Source: Mycobacterium sp. 141
Lineage (GTDB): Bacteria > Actinomycetota > Actinomycetes > Mycobacteriales > Mycobacteriaceae
Length of the DNA stretch: 64,000 nucleotides
Assembly: GCF_000382405.1 (NCBI RefSeq)
Contig: NZ_KB908257.1
Coordinates: 1 to 64,000 of the forward strand
Reading direction: 5' to 3'
Both the position numbers and the translations under genes were made by a program. Positions 8,474-16,776 of this stretch are shown here, piece after piece; position 1 is the stretch's first letter; each line of letters begins with the position of its first letter. The notes beneath the pieces are model-generated. The model saw only the letters and a program-made list of their open reading frames with translations, ran no database searches and had not been told where the DNA came from.

Positions 8474-9544
8474 ATGGGTCGGACGACGAAGGCGACCGAG
8501 ACTCAAATCTCGCGACCCGACCAGGTGGATCGGGCAGGTGATGATCCGGGTGACGGTCCCGGGCTGACTCCGTCTGCGCGAAACATGTTTCTTCGCGAGT
8601 ACTTGTATGTCGATAGCGACAAGGTGCGAGGAATCCTCTCGCAGATGGATGACGGTGTCCCGGAATCCGCAACAACGCTTGAGCGTAAAGAAAAGGACGC
8701 AGTAGCCAAGAATAATTGGATTGGTTCACTCGGGCGACGGACAATTGACGAGGAGTCAGTCCAGAAGAACATGGGCGACTCTCTATTTAAGATTCTGGAA
8801 GAGGAGCTAGAAGCTCTAGGGATTCTGCACGATTTGTCGGAAGAGGTTGCAGGTCAACAGACGACCTCTGAGATAATGCAGAGAATCCGACCTGGCTCAT
8901 TGATAAGAATAACTGCCCCGGGAACATTGTTTCATCCAGGACAGCTTTCTCATTCTTTAGTGGGCATCGCCACTGCTGCATACGGCGTCTCACACTTGGT
9001 AGGGTCTGCTGAACCCGAGACGCTAAACATTGGTAAGCAGCGAAAAAGCGGTCAACCGGGCAAGGGGCGCACTGTCCAGACCGGCGGGCCGGAGGATGCT
9101 CTTAGCGTTTTTCCTGATCCGATACCAATGTTGGACATTTCGCGGGATTTTGTCGCTGGAATTATACAATTTGTCAGGGGTACATTTAGCGACGGAGTGC
9201 ATCTGCACTTACGGCCACAGGGAGTAAATGGCCCAATTATTACGGCCCGATTAGAAGACGGCAGAAGATTTCTAGACTCCACGCCGGAGATTTTGTTCTC
9301 TCGCTATGGATTAGGCGAACAAGAATGGACACTTGTCGGCACCGTAGGCCAGCTTGGCAGCGCCCACGAAGCCGGCTATCCGGATATTGCCGATGCTGAC
9401 GGCAATATGAACCGTGCCGCGATGGTGAAGCTGGTCGAGACATTCCTAGGTCACGCCGGAGAGGTTGGCCTAATCGACCTACCGGCGTCCTCGGGATTCT
9501 CCGTAGTCCCGCTGGCGGTTTACCGGGCGATAGGTTGGGAGTAG
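8474..9544 (+). CDS. DUF6414 family protein
   Basis: A protein of 356 residues from ATG 8474, chosen because GAGGGGGAG (8461-8469) sits four bases upstream; an ATG at 8441 lacks this. After a disordered N-terminus it reads FLREYLYVDSDKVRGILSQM, the signature I associate with DUF6414, followed by a Glu/Lys-rich helical part and a compact C-terminal domain. DUF6414 proteins have no established function. The gene is divergent from the serine recombinase with about 240 bp between starts, and use of AT-ending codons indicates recent acquisition. Confidence 0.75.
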   Translation: MGRTTKATETQISRPDQVDRAGDDPGDGPGLTPSARNMFLREYLYVDSDKVRGILSQMDDGVPESATTLERKEKDAVAKNNWIGSLGRRTIDEESVQKNMGDSLFKILEEELEALGILHDLSEEVAGQQTTSEIMQRIRPGSLIRITAPGTLFHPGQLSHSLVGIATAAYGVSHLVGSAEPETLNIGKQRKSGQPGKGRTVQTGGPEDALSVFPDPIPMLDISRDFVAGIIQFVRGTFSDGVHLHLRPQGVNGPIITARLEDGRRFLDSTPEILFSRYGLGEQEWTLVGTVGQLGSAHEAGYPDIADADGNMNRAAMVKLVETFLGHAGEVGLIDLPASSGFSVVPLAVYRAIGWE

Positions 9545-9780
9545 AGCCTGCTGTGCCCGGAGGGGTAGCTCGAATCACTGGGCAGGACGGTTGTTGGACC
9601 GCTTGCCAGTCGTAGCAGTGGCGGACGAGTTTCCGAAATTTGTGGGGACATGTACGGGGTCATAGATACTTTAGAAGCGCAACAGGAAAGAGGCTGGTAG
9701 AAGCATTTTGGGTACACGCTCAGTGTGAAGCCAGTCCATGTCCAGCGTGAACGCCCAAATCAGGCGCGTGGCTAAGCCCT

Positions 9781-10152
9781 CTAAGCGGCGCTAAGTGACC
9801 GAGCTCCGTCGTGGACGCGGCACTTCTCGTGCCAGTTGCCAAGGCCACCTGTTACCGCGTGGGCTGGAACGACGAGGCACCGCGCACACGAAGCCCGGTC
9901 GATGAATCCCTTGTCCTTCGCGAGCTTGATAGCATTCGACACCTCAGACTTTGACAGCGGTTTGCACTCGCCGCTCGGGCTTACGTCTGCGAGCAAGCGC
10001 CCAATCTCGCCGAGACCGAAGTTCGCATGTCCGTTCGCCTTGTGCTTCGCGAAGGCGAGTCCGGCGAGACGGAGCCAGTCAGGCAGCGTGCGGTCCTTCG
10101 CCCGTTCAAGCCAGACGGACTGGTAGTGGCCGGACCAGGAGTTGATCGGCAT
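9781..10152 (-). CDS. Small winged-helix/zinc-type protein of the element
   Basis: A 123-residue protein. The middle reads as a helix-turn-helix (LSKSEVSNAIKLAKDKGFI), and the C-terminal part has the possible zinc ligands CARC...H...H..C. It follows the excisionase-like gene by 5 bp, so both are in one transcript. Similar small HTH proteins are common next to xis in actinobacterial integrative elements; a role in replication or excision control is inference. About 235 bp downstream (9545-9780) hold no gene I can support. Confidence 0.6.
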   Translation of the reverse strand: MPINSWSGHYQSVWLERAKDRTLPDWLRLAGLAFAKHKANGHANFGLGEIGRLLADVSPSGECKPLSKSEVSNAIKLAKDKGFIDRASCARCLVVPAHAVTGGLGNWHEKCRVHDGARSLSAA

Positions 10153-10157
10153 TGCGA

Positions 10158-10346
10158 CTACGCCGCGCTCGCCGCGACCAGTGCGTCGATGTAGTCGATC
10201 AGCGCCGATTCAGGAATGAGACGACGGCTGCCTACTTTGACCCAACGGAGGCGGCCAGCCGCCATCTCCGTATAAAGCTTCGAGCGGCTCAAACCAGTCC
10301 GGGTCGCGGCGTCGGTGATGCTGTTCAGAAGAACGGCCTGTGTCAT
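10158..10346 (-). CDS. Excisionase-like MerR-type HTH protein
   Basis: About 62 residues from ATG 10346 (an in-frame start at 10367 adds seven). It is a single HTH_17-type domain: SITDAATRTGLSRSKLYTEMAAGRLRWVKVGSRRL, ending ALIDYIDAL. This is the standard fold of actinophage and element excisionases that direct integrase toward excision. It is the first gene of a minus-strand pair and is divergent from the XRE regulator, the classical arrangement of a lysogeny-type switch. Confidence 0.85.
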   Translation of the reverse strand: MTQAVLLNSITDAATRTGLSRSKLYTEMAAGRLRWVKVGSRRLIPESALIDYIDALVAASAA

Positions 10347-10467
10347 GTACTTCCTCGAACTCGTCATGCTCTGCTCCGTAAGGGAGCTTCAAGCGGCCAA
10401 ATCTGCTTCGTCCTAGAGCGTAGCATGTTGTTCGACAATGAAGCTATATGTGTGCCATCATGTCGCA
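10347..10467. promoter_or_regulatory. Divergent xis/regulator control region
   Basis: About 120 bp between the excisionase-like and XRE-type genes. It contains an 11-bp inverted repeat, TTGTTCGACAA (10428-10438), a plausible operator for the XRE protein. The operator call is inference from position and symmetry. Confidence 0.4.
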
Positions 10468-11121
10468 ATGCCGAGCATCAATCGCGACGCCAAGACGTTC
10501 GAGACGAACCGTGCCCACTGGTTCGCTTTCGCGGTCAAGCAACGCCGGAAGGCGCTCAGGCTTACGGCTGCGGAGCTGTCGAGGCGTACCGCTGACTTGG
10601 GCTATCCCATCAGCCGGGGCGCTATAGCGAAGATCGAATCCGAAGTGCGTTCGGGCAAGATCGACGTAGCTGAGGTGCTGGTTCTGGCCAGGGCGCTGGA
10701 CGTGCCTCCGGCTCTCCTCCTCTTTCCCGCCTTTGCGACTGATGGCCCGGAGGAGCTTCTGCCTGGCTACTTTGCCCGCGGCGAGGACGCTGTCCGTTGG
10801 ATGGCGGGCGAAATCTCATACCCGCAGGAGTACGAATCGTTGAGTATGACGCTCTTAGGTGAGCCCGCGCCGCCAAACAGCGGCGTAAACCTTGTGGATG
10901 CCGCGTCGCTGCTTGCGCAGGCTCTCGATACTCGCACAGCGCTGGTCAGGTACTTGCAGGAAGTAGAAGGCGACCCCGAAGAGGTTGTGAACGCCCGCCA
11001 AATGCTGCAACGCAATGCTGAGCAGATCGCCGGGCTCCGACGCCGGAGGCGTGACGCGCTGATGGAACTGTGGGGGATGCGTCCCTCCGATAACGAGTGG
11101 GAGGACGACAGCGATGAGTAG
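10468..11121 (+). CDS. XRE-family regulator of the element
   Basis: About 217 residues from ATG 10468; a start at 10438 would lie inside the putative operator. The N-terminal part is a Cro/CI-type HTH (RRKALRLTAAELSRRTADL, then ISRGAIAKIESE), followed by a helical C-terminal domain ending in an acidic tail. The stop (11119-11121) overlaps the integrase ATG (11114), so regulator and integrase are translationally coupled. Likely acts as repressor of the divergent xis operon and of its own transcript. Confidence 0.82.
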   Translation: MPSINRDAKTFETNRAHWFAFAVKQRRKALRLTAAELSRRTADLGYPISRGAIAKIESEVRSGKIDVAEVLVLARALDVPPALLLFPAFATDGPEELLPGYFARGEDAVRWMAGEISYPQEYESLSMTLLGEPAPPNSGVNLVDAASLLAQALDTRTALVRYLQEVEGDPEEVVNARQMLQRNAEQIAGLRRRRRDALMELWGMRPSDNEWEDDSDE

Positions 11122-12313
11122 GCAGCAGCTTCCGCCGCGGATCAAGAAAATCATGGTCGCGGACCGCAAGACGGGGAAATCTGTTGTGCGGTATCAGGTC
11201 ACCGTTGACACAGGCATAAACCAGCAGACGGGACGGAGGCAGCAGGCACGTCGGCGTTACGCGACTGAGCGTGAGGCGCGGATGGCGTTTGCAGAAATCG
11301 CCGACGCTACGGCGAAGGGGCAGTTTGTATCCCGTTCGAGCGTGACGGTGGACGCTATGTGCGTTGCGTTTCTCGCCGGTCGCCACAACCTCCGCGCAAG
11401 CTCAAAATCAAAGCTGGAGTACGACTTAGCGCCGCTCCGTGAGCGGTTTGGGCACCTGCCGGTCCAGCGACTGACCAAAGCGCATGTTGACGCCTTGGTT
11501 GCCGACCTTGTCGCAGGCGGGACAACGACTGCTAAAGGGCGGCAGCGGAAGCCATGGTCCGCTGACTCGGTTAATAAGGTGATCGCGACTGTAGAACAAG
11601 TGCTGGCGGACGCGAAGGGGCAGGGGATTGTGCCTCGCAACGTCGCGGAGTTGGTCAATCGCGTGGCTGCGCCACATAAGCAGGTCGACACGTACACCGA
11701 GGCCGAGGTGTTGGTGTTGCTGGAAGCAATCGCTGGCGACCGACTCGGGCATGCTTGGGAACTCGCCCTTTCTGGCCTGCGTCGTGGTGAGGTTGCCGGA
11801 CTGAGGTAGCGTGACGTAGATCTGGAGTTCGGCACCCTTTCGATCACCAACAATCGCGTTTCGGCGGGCGGTCAGACTGTCGAGAACGATCCGAAGTCCG
11901 CCGCGTCCCGGCGCACCTTGCCGCTGCCAGAACGGCTGGTTGGTGTGCTGCGGGCGGCGAAGGCTCGGCAAGCGGCAGAACGGCTGGCACTTGGCTCAGA
12001 GAGCGGTCCGTGGGAGTACGTGGTCTGCAATGAAGTAGGTCAGCCGTATGCGCCTGGGGTGCTATCTCGCTATTGGCGCGACACTGCGCGGGCAGCAGGC
12101 GTTCGGCACATCAAGCTCCACGCTGCGAGGCACACCTGCGCAACCCTGATGCACCTGAACGGGGTCCCTGCCGCAGTGATCGCCGCCTGGATCGGACACA
12201 AGGACGCAAGCCTCACAATGAAGCTCTATGCCCATTCGCAGGACGATGCGCTGAAAGCTGCTGGCGCAACTTTGAATCGTGTTGTGACATTGCGTGACAC
12301 TGGCGTGGTCTGA
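11114..12313 (+). pseudogene. Tyrosine integrase interrupted by one in-frame TAG
   Basis: A near complete 399-codon phage-type integrase with an arm-binding N-terminus, a core-binding domain (about residues 80-170), and the catalytic domain with box I (LSGLRRGEVAGLR), box II (HAARHTCATL), WIGH and catalytic Tyr (LYAHSQ). A TAG at 11807-11809 falls immediately after GLR, where integrases usually have Trp (GLRW; TGG to TAG is one base), and the frame continues to 12313 without other damage. The predicted 231-residue product lacks box II and the Tyr. Unless the stop is suppressed or is a sequencing error, the element cannot move itself. It reads toward the tRNA-Gly att site 18 bp beyond its stop. 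Confidence 0.88.
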
Positions 12314-12330
12314 TCGAACAGTTCGAACGA

Positions 12331-12392
12331 CGTTTGCCCTGCTCAACGTGGAGCCGATGACGGGAATCGAACCCGCGTATTCAGCTTGGGAA
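12331..12392. repeat. att core at tRNA-Gly (62 bp)
   Basis: The 62-bp segment shared with 1623-1684, and for 43 bp of it with 5982-6024. It covers 18 bp beyond the tRNA 3' end and the tRNA 3' half up to the anticodon loop. This is the presumed crossover region used by the integrases. Confidence 0.88.
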
Positions 12393-12422
12393 GCTGATGT
12401 TCTGCCATTGAACTACATCGGC
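12349..12422 (-). tRNA. tRNA-Gly (anticodon CCC)
   Basis: A 74-nt tRNA with encoded CCA. The acceptor stem GCCGATG pairs with CATCGGC, the discriminator is T, and the anticodon stem-loop TCAGC-TTCCCAA-GCTGA gives anticodon CCC. The T arm GCGGG-TTCGATT-CCCGT is intact. It is the integration target for the stacked elements to its left and remains complete. Confidence 0.95.
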
Positions 12423-12469
12423 GGTGTGTGGCTAGGAAGGTTAGCATCCGCAGCCTATACGCTCGTCGG

Positions 12470-13039
12470 GTGCTGCTCTCCGATCGCGATATCCGAGCCG
12501 AGATCGCCGCGAAACGCCTGGCCATCGAGCCGTTCGACGACACGCTGGTGCAACCGTCCAGCGTGGACGTGCGGCTGGACAGCTTGTTCCGGGTGTTCAA
12601 CAACACCCGTTACACCCATATCGACCCGTCGATCCAGCAGGACGAGCTGACCAGCCTGGTCGAACCGGATGCTGGTGAGCCGTTCGTGCTGCACCCGGGG
12701 GAGTTCGTGCTCGGCTCCACCTTGGAGCTGTGTACGCTGCCCGCCGACCTGGCAGGCCGGCTGGAGGGCAAGAGCTCCCTGGGCCGGCTGGGCCTGCTGA
12801 CACACTCGACGGCCGGCTTCATCGACCCGGGCTTCTCCGGCCACATCACCCTGGAGCTGTCCAACGTCGCCAACTTGCCGATCACGTTGTGGCCCGGCAT
12901 GAAGATCGGCCAGTTGTGTCTACTGAGGCTCACGAGCCCGGCCGAGCATCCGTACGGCAGCGCCAAGGTCGGGTCGAAGTATCAGGGTCAGCGCGGGCCG
13001 ACTCCGTCGCGATCGCATCTGAACTTCATCAAGTCCTAG
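12470..13039 (+). CDS. dcd: dCTP deaminase
   Basis: A 189-residue enzyme of the Dcd family, which deaminates dCTP to feed dUMP/dTMP synthesis (the mycobacterial enzyme is reported to be bifunctional, giving dUMP directly). Conserved blocks include [62 protein letters not shown] and [12 protein letters not shown]. The start is GTG 12470, matching the N-terminus MLLSDRDxRAEI of the M. tuberculosis protein. An upstream frame to 12428 would run nearly into the tRNA and is not credible. Confidence 0.96.
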   Translation: MLLSDRDIRAEIAAKRLAIEPFDDTLVQPSSVDVRLDSLFRVFNNTRYTHIDPSIQQDELTSLVEPDAGEPFVLHPGEFVLGSTLELCTLPADLAGRLEGKSSLGRLGLLTHSTAGFIDPGFSGHITLELSNVANLPITLWPGMKIGQLCLLRLTSPAEHPYGSAKVGSKYQGQRGPTPSRSHLNFIKS

Positions 13040-13353
13040 GCGCCGCGAGCGTGCGCATATTGCTGCTGGAACACGGCGTTTTGAGCAGCAGACACGCACG
13101 GTCGCGGGGAAAGTCCGGGGAAAGCGACATTGATCTGTGGCGCCGTTTACAGGAATACCGAGTAGGGTCTAACTAACCGGCGTCGGCGGGCACCGTGTCG
13201 TCGCGGTCCGACCAGAACAAGCGCTATCAGCTAATGCGTTCCGGTGTAACGATCGAGCTGCTTGCGTCGATGAAAGTTCTAGTGGTCAGGCGCGTGCGGG
13301 ATGTGTGCACAATGGCGAATGGCACAACGCAGCAAACACTTTGGAGGGGCTCG
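13040..13353. other. Intergenic stretch between dcd and the DUF7159 gene
   Basis: About 310 bp with no gene I can support. The last 12 bases contain the ribosome binding site GGAGGGG (13343-13349) of the next gene. A possible promoter is TTTACA ... TAGGGT around 13147-13169, but spacing and match are weak. Confidence 0.45.
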
Positions 13354-14964
13354 GTGGACATCGTACTAGGTGTGTCGATGACACCTACGACGGTCCGCAT
13401 GGTGCTGGTCGAGGGGGAGAAAGCCGACGGCATCACCGTCGATCACGACGTCTTCGACGTCACGGGCGGGGATGACTCGGCAACCTTGAGCGCGGCGGAC
13501 CAAGTAATCGCGGCGGTGCTCGGAACCCAGGAGAGCGCCGCTGCGGGCGGACATCAATTGAAGGCCACCGGTGTCACGTGGACCGACCATTCGGATGCGT
13601 CTGCATTGCGTGACGCGCTGACCGCACACGGGATCGACGACGTGATGCTGGTGTCAGAGGGCCACGCCGCCGCGGCGCTGGCCCAGGCCGTAGGTCGCGC
13701 CGTCGGCTACGACACCACGGCACTGCTGTTCATCGATCGCGACGCGGCGACGCTGTCGGTGGTCAAGACCGATGACGGCTCCGTGGTCAAGGTGCTGGGC
13801 CGCAGCCTGCACAGCAGCGACGCGATGGCGGTGCTCACCGAGATGGCGGCTGCCGTCGCAGCCCAGGATTCGGCACCGCAAGGCATGTTCGTGGTCGGTG
13901 CGGGTGTAGACGTCAGCTCGGTCAAGGCCCACCTGGAGAACCTGGTGTCGCTGCCGGTCAGCGCCCCGGACGAACCCGAACTCGCACTGGCCCGCGGCGC
14001 CGCGCTGGCGGCGGCGAGCGCGCCGGCGTTCGAGGCGTCCACCGTTGGTCTGGCGTATTCCCAAGACCCCGACGGCACCACTGCGGGTAGTGCCTACGCC
14101 GGGCTGGCCGCGCTGCCCACCGAGATGGCCGCCGTCGGTACCGAGCTCGACGGCTTCGAATCGGCGTTCGGCGACGAGTCGCCGGTCGAGGCGGGGCGCA
14201 AACCGTTCCTGCTGGTCGGCAGCGCATTGACCTCGATATTCGTCATTGGTGTCGTCGCGCTGGTCATTTCGCTGGCGGTCAGCATCCGGCCGACCGTAGA
14301 TCAACGGCCCGCGCCCGCTGAGGGCGCGGTGATCCCGGCCGCTCCGGTCAAGCCCGCGGCACCCGCGCCCGCGCCGGCACCCGAAGCGCAGCCCGCGCCG
14401 CAGGCGCCTCCGCCCGCACCGCCGCCGGAGACCATCAAGGCCCCGATCCCGGTGGTACAGGAGGCACCGCAGCCGCGTACGGTCGTCGTCGATCAGCAGC
14501 CCGCGGCCGTCCCACAAGCTCCGCCTCCGGCAGCTCCCGCGCCCGAGGCGCCTCCGCCCGCGCCGGTACCCGCCGCGCCCGCCCCGGTTCTGCCGGCTCC
14601 CGCCCCGATCTACAACCCGCCGGGCTATATCCAGCCACCGGTGGTGATGCTCCCGCCGATCCTGAGTCCGCCGGTGATCGAGCAGCCTCGGCGTTCCCCG
14701 TGGCAGCCGCCTCGGCAGCGTCAGCCAGCCGATGAGCCCGACTATCCGTGGCAGCCGCCGTCGCGGCAGAGCCCGGGTTCGCAGTATCCGTATCCGGGCT
14801 CCGGCTCGGGCGGCTCCGGAGACTGGGGCCCGGGTTCCGGTTCCGACAGTCGTGGTGGTGGTGACAACACCTGGAACCCTGGTGGTTCGGGTGGTCGCGG
14901 TGGTGGCGGCGGCGGTGGTCGCGGTGGTGATTCGATCTGGCCGTGGCCGTTCGGCGGCCACTGA
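13354..14964 (+). CDS. DUF7159 membrane protein (actin-like N-terminus, Pro-rich tail)
   Basis: About 536 residues from GTG 13354, chosen for GGAGGGG four bases upstream and because the family begins MDIVLGVSMTP. The N-terminal 250 residues look like a divergent Hsp70/actin-type ATPase fold, as in mycobacterial DUF7159 proteins. A single membrane segment follows (FLLVGSALTSIFVIGVVAL, around residue 290-310), then a Pro/Ala-rich stretch and a Gly/Ser-rich C-terminus. The architecture resembles the two Hsp70-like proteins flanking iniBAC, though the sequence similarity is low. Role unknown; probably cell-envelope. Confidence 0.78.
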   Translation: MDIVLGVSMTPTTVRMVLVEGEKADGITVDHDVFDVTGGDDSATLSAADQVIAAVLGTQESAAAGGHQLKATGVTWTDHSDASALRDALTAHGIDDVMLVSEGHAAAALAQAVGRAVGYDTTALLFIDRDAATLSVVKTDDGSVVKVLGRSLHSSDAMAVLTEMAAAVAAQDSAPQGMFVVGAGVDVSSVKAHLENLVSLPVSAPDEPELALARGAALAAASAPAFEASTVGLAYSQDPDGTTAGSAYAGLAALPTEMAAVGTELDGFESAFGDESPVEAGRKPFLLVGSALTSIFVIGVVALVISLAVSIRPTVDQRPAPAEGAVIPAAPVKPAAPAPAPAPEAQPAPQAPPPAPPPETIKAPIPVVQEAPQPRTVVVDQQPAAVPQAPPPAAPAPEAPPPAPVPAAPAPVLPAPAPIYNPPGYIQPPVVMLPPILSPPVIEQPRRSPWQPPRQRQPADEPDYPWQPPSRQSPGSQYPYPGSGSGGSGDWGPGSGSDSRGGGDNTWNPGGSGGRGGGGGGGRGGDSIWPWPFGGH

Positions 14965-15047
14965 CCACCACCAACCGTTACCTGACGTTGGTTTGCCGCT
15001 TGGTGTGACGTAGCGGCTCGCTCACTCGCGCGGCCTATTCAGGCAGT

Positions 15048-16406
15048 ATGCGATGCACCGTATTCGGAACCGGTTACCTCGGAGCCACGCACGCCGCCGG
15101 TATGGCAGAGCTCGGCCACGAGGTCATCGGGGTGGACGTCGACCCGGGCAAGGTAGCCAAGCTCGCCGCCGGCGATATCCCGTTCTACGAGCCGGGATTG
15201 CGGAAGGTGTTGAACGACAACCTGTCCGCGGGGCGGCTCCGGTTCACTACCGACTACGAGGAAGCCGCCGACTTCGCCGACGTGCATTTCCTCGGCGTGG
15301 GCACACCGCAGAAGAAGGGCGACTACGGCGCCGACCTGCGCCATGTGCACGCCGTCATCGACGGCCTGGTGCCGCGGTTGCGTCGCCCGGCGGTGATCAT
15401 CGGCAAGTCGACCGTTCCGGTGGGCACCGCCGCGGACCTGTCCAAGCGGGCCCTCGACCTCGCTCCTGACGGCGTCGACGTCGAGGTGGCTTGGAATCCC
15501 GAGTTCCTGCGCGAGGGCTTCGCCGTGCACGACACGCTGCACCCCGACCGCATTGTCGTTGGTGTGCAACCTGATTCCGGCCCGTACGCGAGAAGGACAA
15601 CAGAATCACGCGCCGAGGCCGCGGTGCGGGAGCTGTACGCGCCGTTGCTTCAGGACGGCGTGCCGTTCCTGGTCACCGATCTGCAGACCGCCGAGCTGGT
15701 CAAGGTGTCTGCCAATGCGTTTCTGGCTACCAAGATCTCGTTCATCAACGCGATCTCCGAGGTGTGTGAGGCCGTCGGCGCCGATGTCACGCTGCTGGCT
15801 GACGCGCTCGGCCACGACCCGCGCATCGGGCGGCGCTTCCTCAACGCGGGCCTTGGCTTTGGTGGCGGCTGCCTGCCCAAGGACATTCGCGCATTCATGG
15901 CCCGCGCCGGTGAGCTCGGCGCCAACCACGCGCTGACCTTCCTGCGTGAGGTCGACAGCATCAACATGCGGCGCCGTACCGCGATGGTGGAACTGACGAC
16001 CCGGGCGTGCGGCGGATCGCTGCTGGGCGCCAACATCGCGGTGCTGGGTGCGGCGTTCAAGCCCGAATCCGATGACGTGCGTGACTCACCCGCGCTCAAC
16101 GTGGCGGGCATGCTGCAACTCAACGGGGCCACCGTGAACGTCTACGACCCCAAGGCGATGGAGAACTCACAGCGGGTCTTTCCGACGCTGAACTACTCGA
16201 CATCGGTCATCGAGGCGTGCGAGCGGGCCGACGCGGTGCTGGTGCTGACCGAATGGCAGGAGTTCCTGGACCTGGATCCCGACTCGCTGGCCGATACGGT
16301 GCGCGCGAAAGTCGTTGTCGACGGCCGCAATTGCCTGAACGTGCAGCGGTGGCGACAGGCCGGGTGGGGCATGTACGCATTGGGGCGCGCGGCAGCGGCT
16401 GTTTGA
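15048..16406 (+). CDS. udgA: UDP-glucose 6-dehydrogenase
   Basis: A 452-residue enzyme oxidising UDP-glucose to UDP-glucuronate with two NAD+. The N-terminal Rossmann domain starts VFGTGYLGATHA; a central dimerisation helix follows, then the catalytic Cys at residue 275 in FGGGCLPKD, and the C-terminal UDP-binding domain with AAFKPESDDVRDSP. It is orthologous in position to Rv0322 next to dcd. It supplies UDP-GlcA for envelope polysaccharides, possibly including the locus at 21996-26935. Confidence 0.95.
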   Translation: MRCTVFGTGYLGATHAAGMAELGHEVIGVDVDPGKVAKLAAGDIPFYEPGLRKVLNDNLSAGRLRFTTDYEEAADFADVHFLGVGTPQKKGDYGADLRHVHAVIDGLVPRLRRPAVIIGKSTVPVGTAADLSKRALDLAPDGVDVEVAWNPEFLREGFAVHDTLHPDRIVVGVQPDSGPYARRTTESRAEAAVRELYAPLLQDGVPFLVTDLQTAELVKVSANAFLATKISFINAISEVCEAVGADVTLLADALGHDPRIGRRFLNAGLGFGGGCLPKDIRAFMARAGELGANHALTFLREVDSINMRRRTAMVELTTRACGGSLLGANIAVLGAAFKPESDDVRDSPALNVAGMLQLNGATVNVYDPKAMENSQRVFPTLNYSTSVIEACERADAVLVLTEWQEFLDLDPDSLADTVRAKVVVDGRNCLNVQRWRQAGWGMYALGRAAAAV

Positions 16407-16444
16407 TCGCTGTCGAGCAATCCCGGCAGTCGTAACCTCGGGTC

Positions 16445-16775
16445 ATGCGGGAACGGATCCGTTGGCTCGCTCTGCACGGCGTCATTCGCGGCCTGTCGGC
16501 GGTCGGAATGCGTCAGGGCGACCCGCAGGTGTTCGCCGACCCGCACCGGTTCGACATCGAACGCGAGAACGCCGGCCGGCACCGGTGGCCGGCATTTCCG
16601 CCTGGGCGCGGCGCTGGCCCGCGCCGAGGGCGAGGTCGGCCTGCGCGCGTTCTTCGACCGGTATCCCGACGCTCGGCTGGCAAACGGTGGAGTACGGCGC
16701 AACACGGGCGTGTTGCGCGGTTGGTCGACTCCGCCGATCGCACTCGGTACCGCGCGTGCGGCGGTAAATTTGTGA
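16445..16775 (+). pseudogene. Cytochrome P450 remnant with large internal deletion
   Basis: It begins like a mycobacterial P450 (MRERIRWLALHGVIRGLSAV), then jumps to the heme-binding end (FADPHRFDIEREN). After a frame change the sequence continues GRHFRLGAALARAEGEVGL and ends at TGA 16773-16775. About 300 residues, including the ExxR helix, are missing. The heme-ligand Cys of the GxHxCxG motif is replaced by Arg (CGC 16599-16601). The gene is thus dead by three lesions. It lies between udgA and a mycothiol-dependent enzyme gene whose start overlaps nothing essential. Confidence 0.88.
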
Positions 16776-16776
16776 T

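Larger units (their letters stand above)
5982..12392. mobile_element. Right tandem integrative element (about 6.4 kb) next to tRNA-Gly
   Basis: Bounded by the tRNA 3'-half copy at 5982-6024 and the tRNA-Gly gene itself. It contains a DUF5677-like gene, a serine recombinase, a DUF6414 gene, a small HTH/zinc-type protein, an excisionase-like gene, an XRE-type regulator and a tyrosine integrase reading toward the tRNA. This is a typical small integrative element with a control module (xis, repressor, int), but with no replication, packaging or transfer genes that I recognise. Confidence 0.8.

Noticed and set aside
1..12422. Complete prophage
   Set aside because: No capsid, portal, terminase, tail or lysis genes are visible; integrase, excisionase and repressor alone fit small integrative elements.
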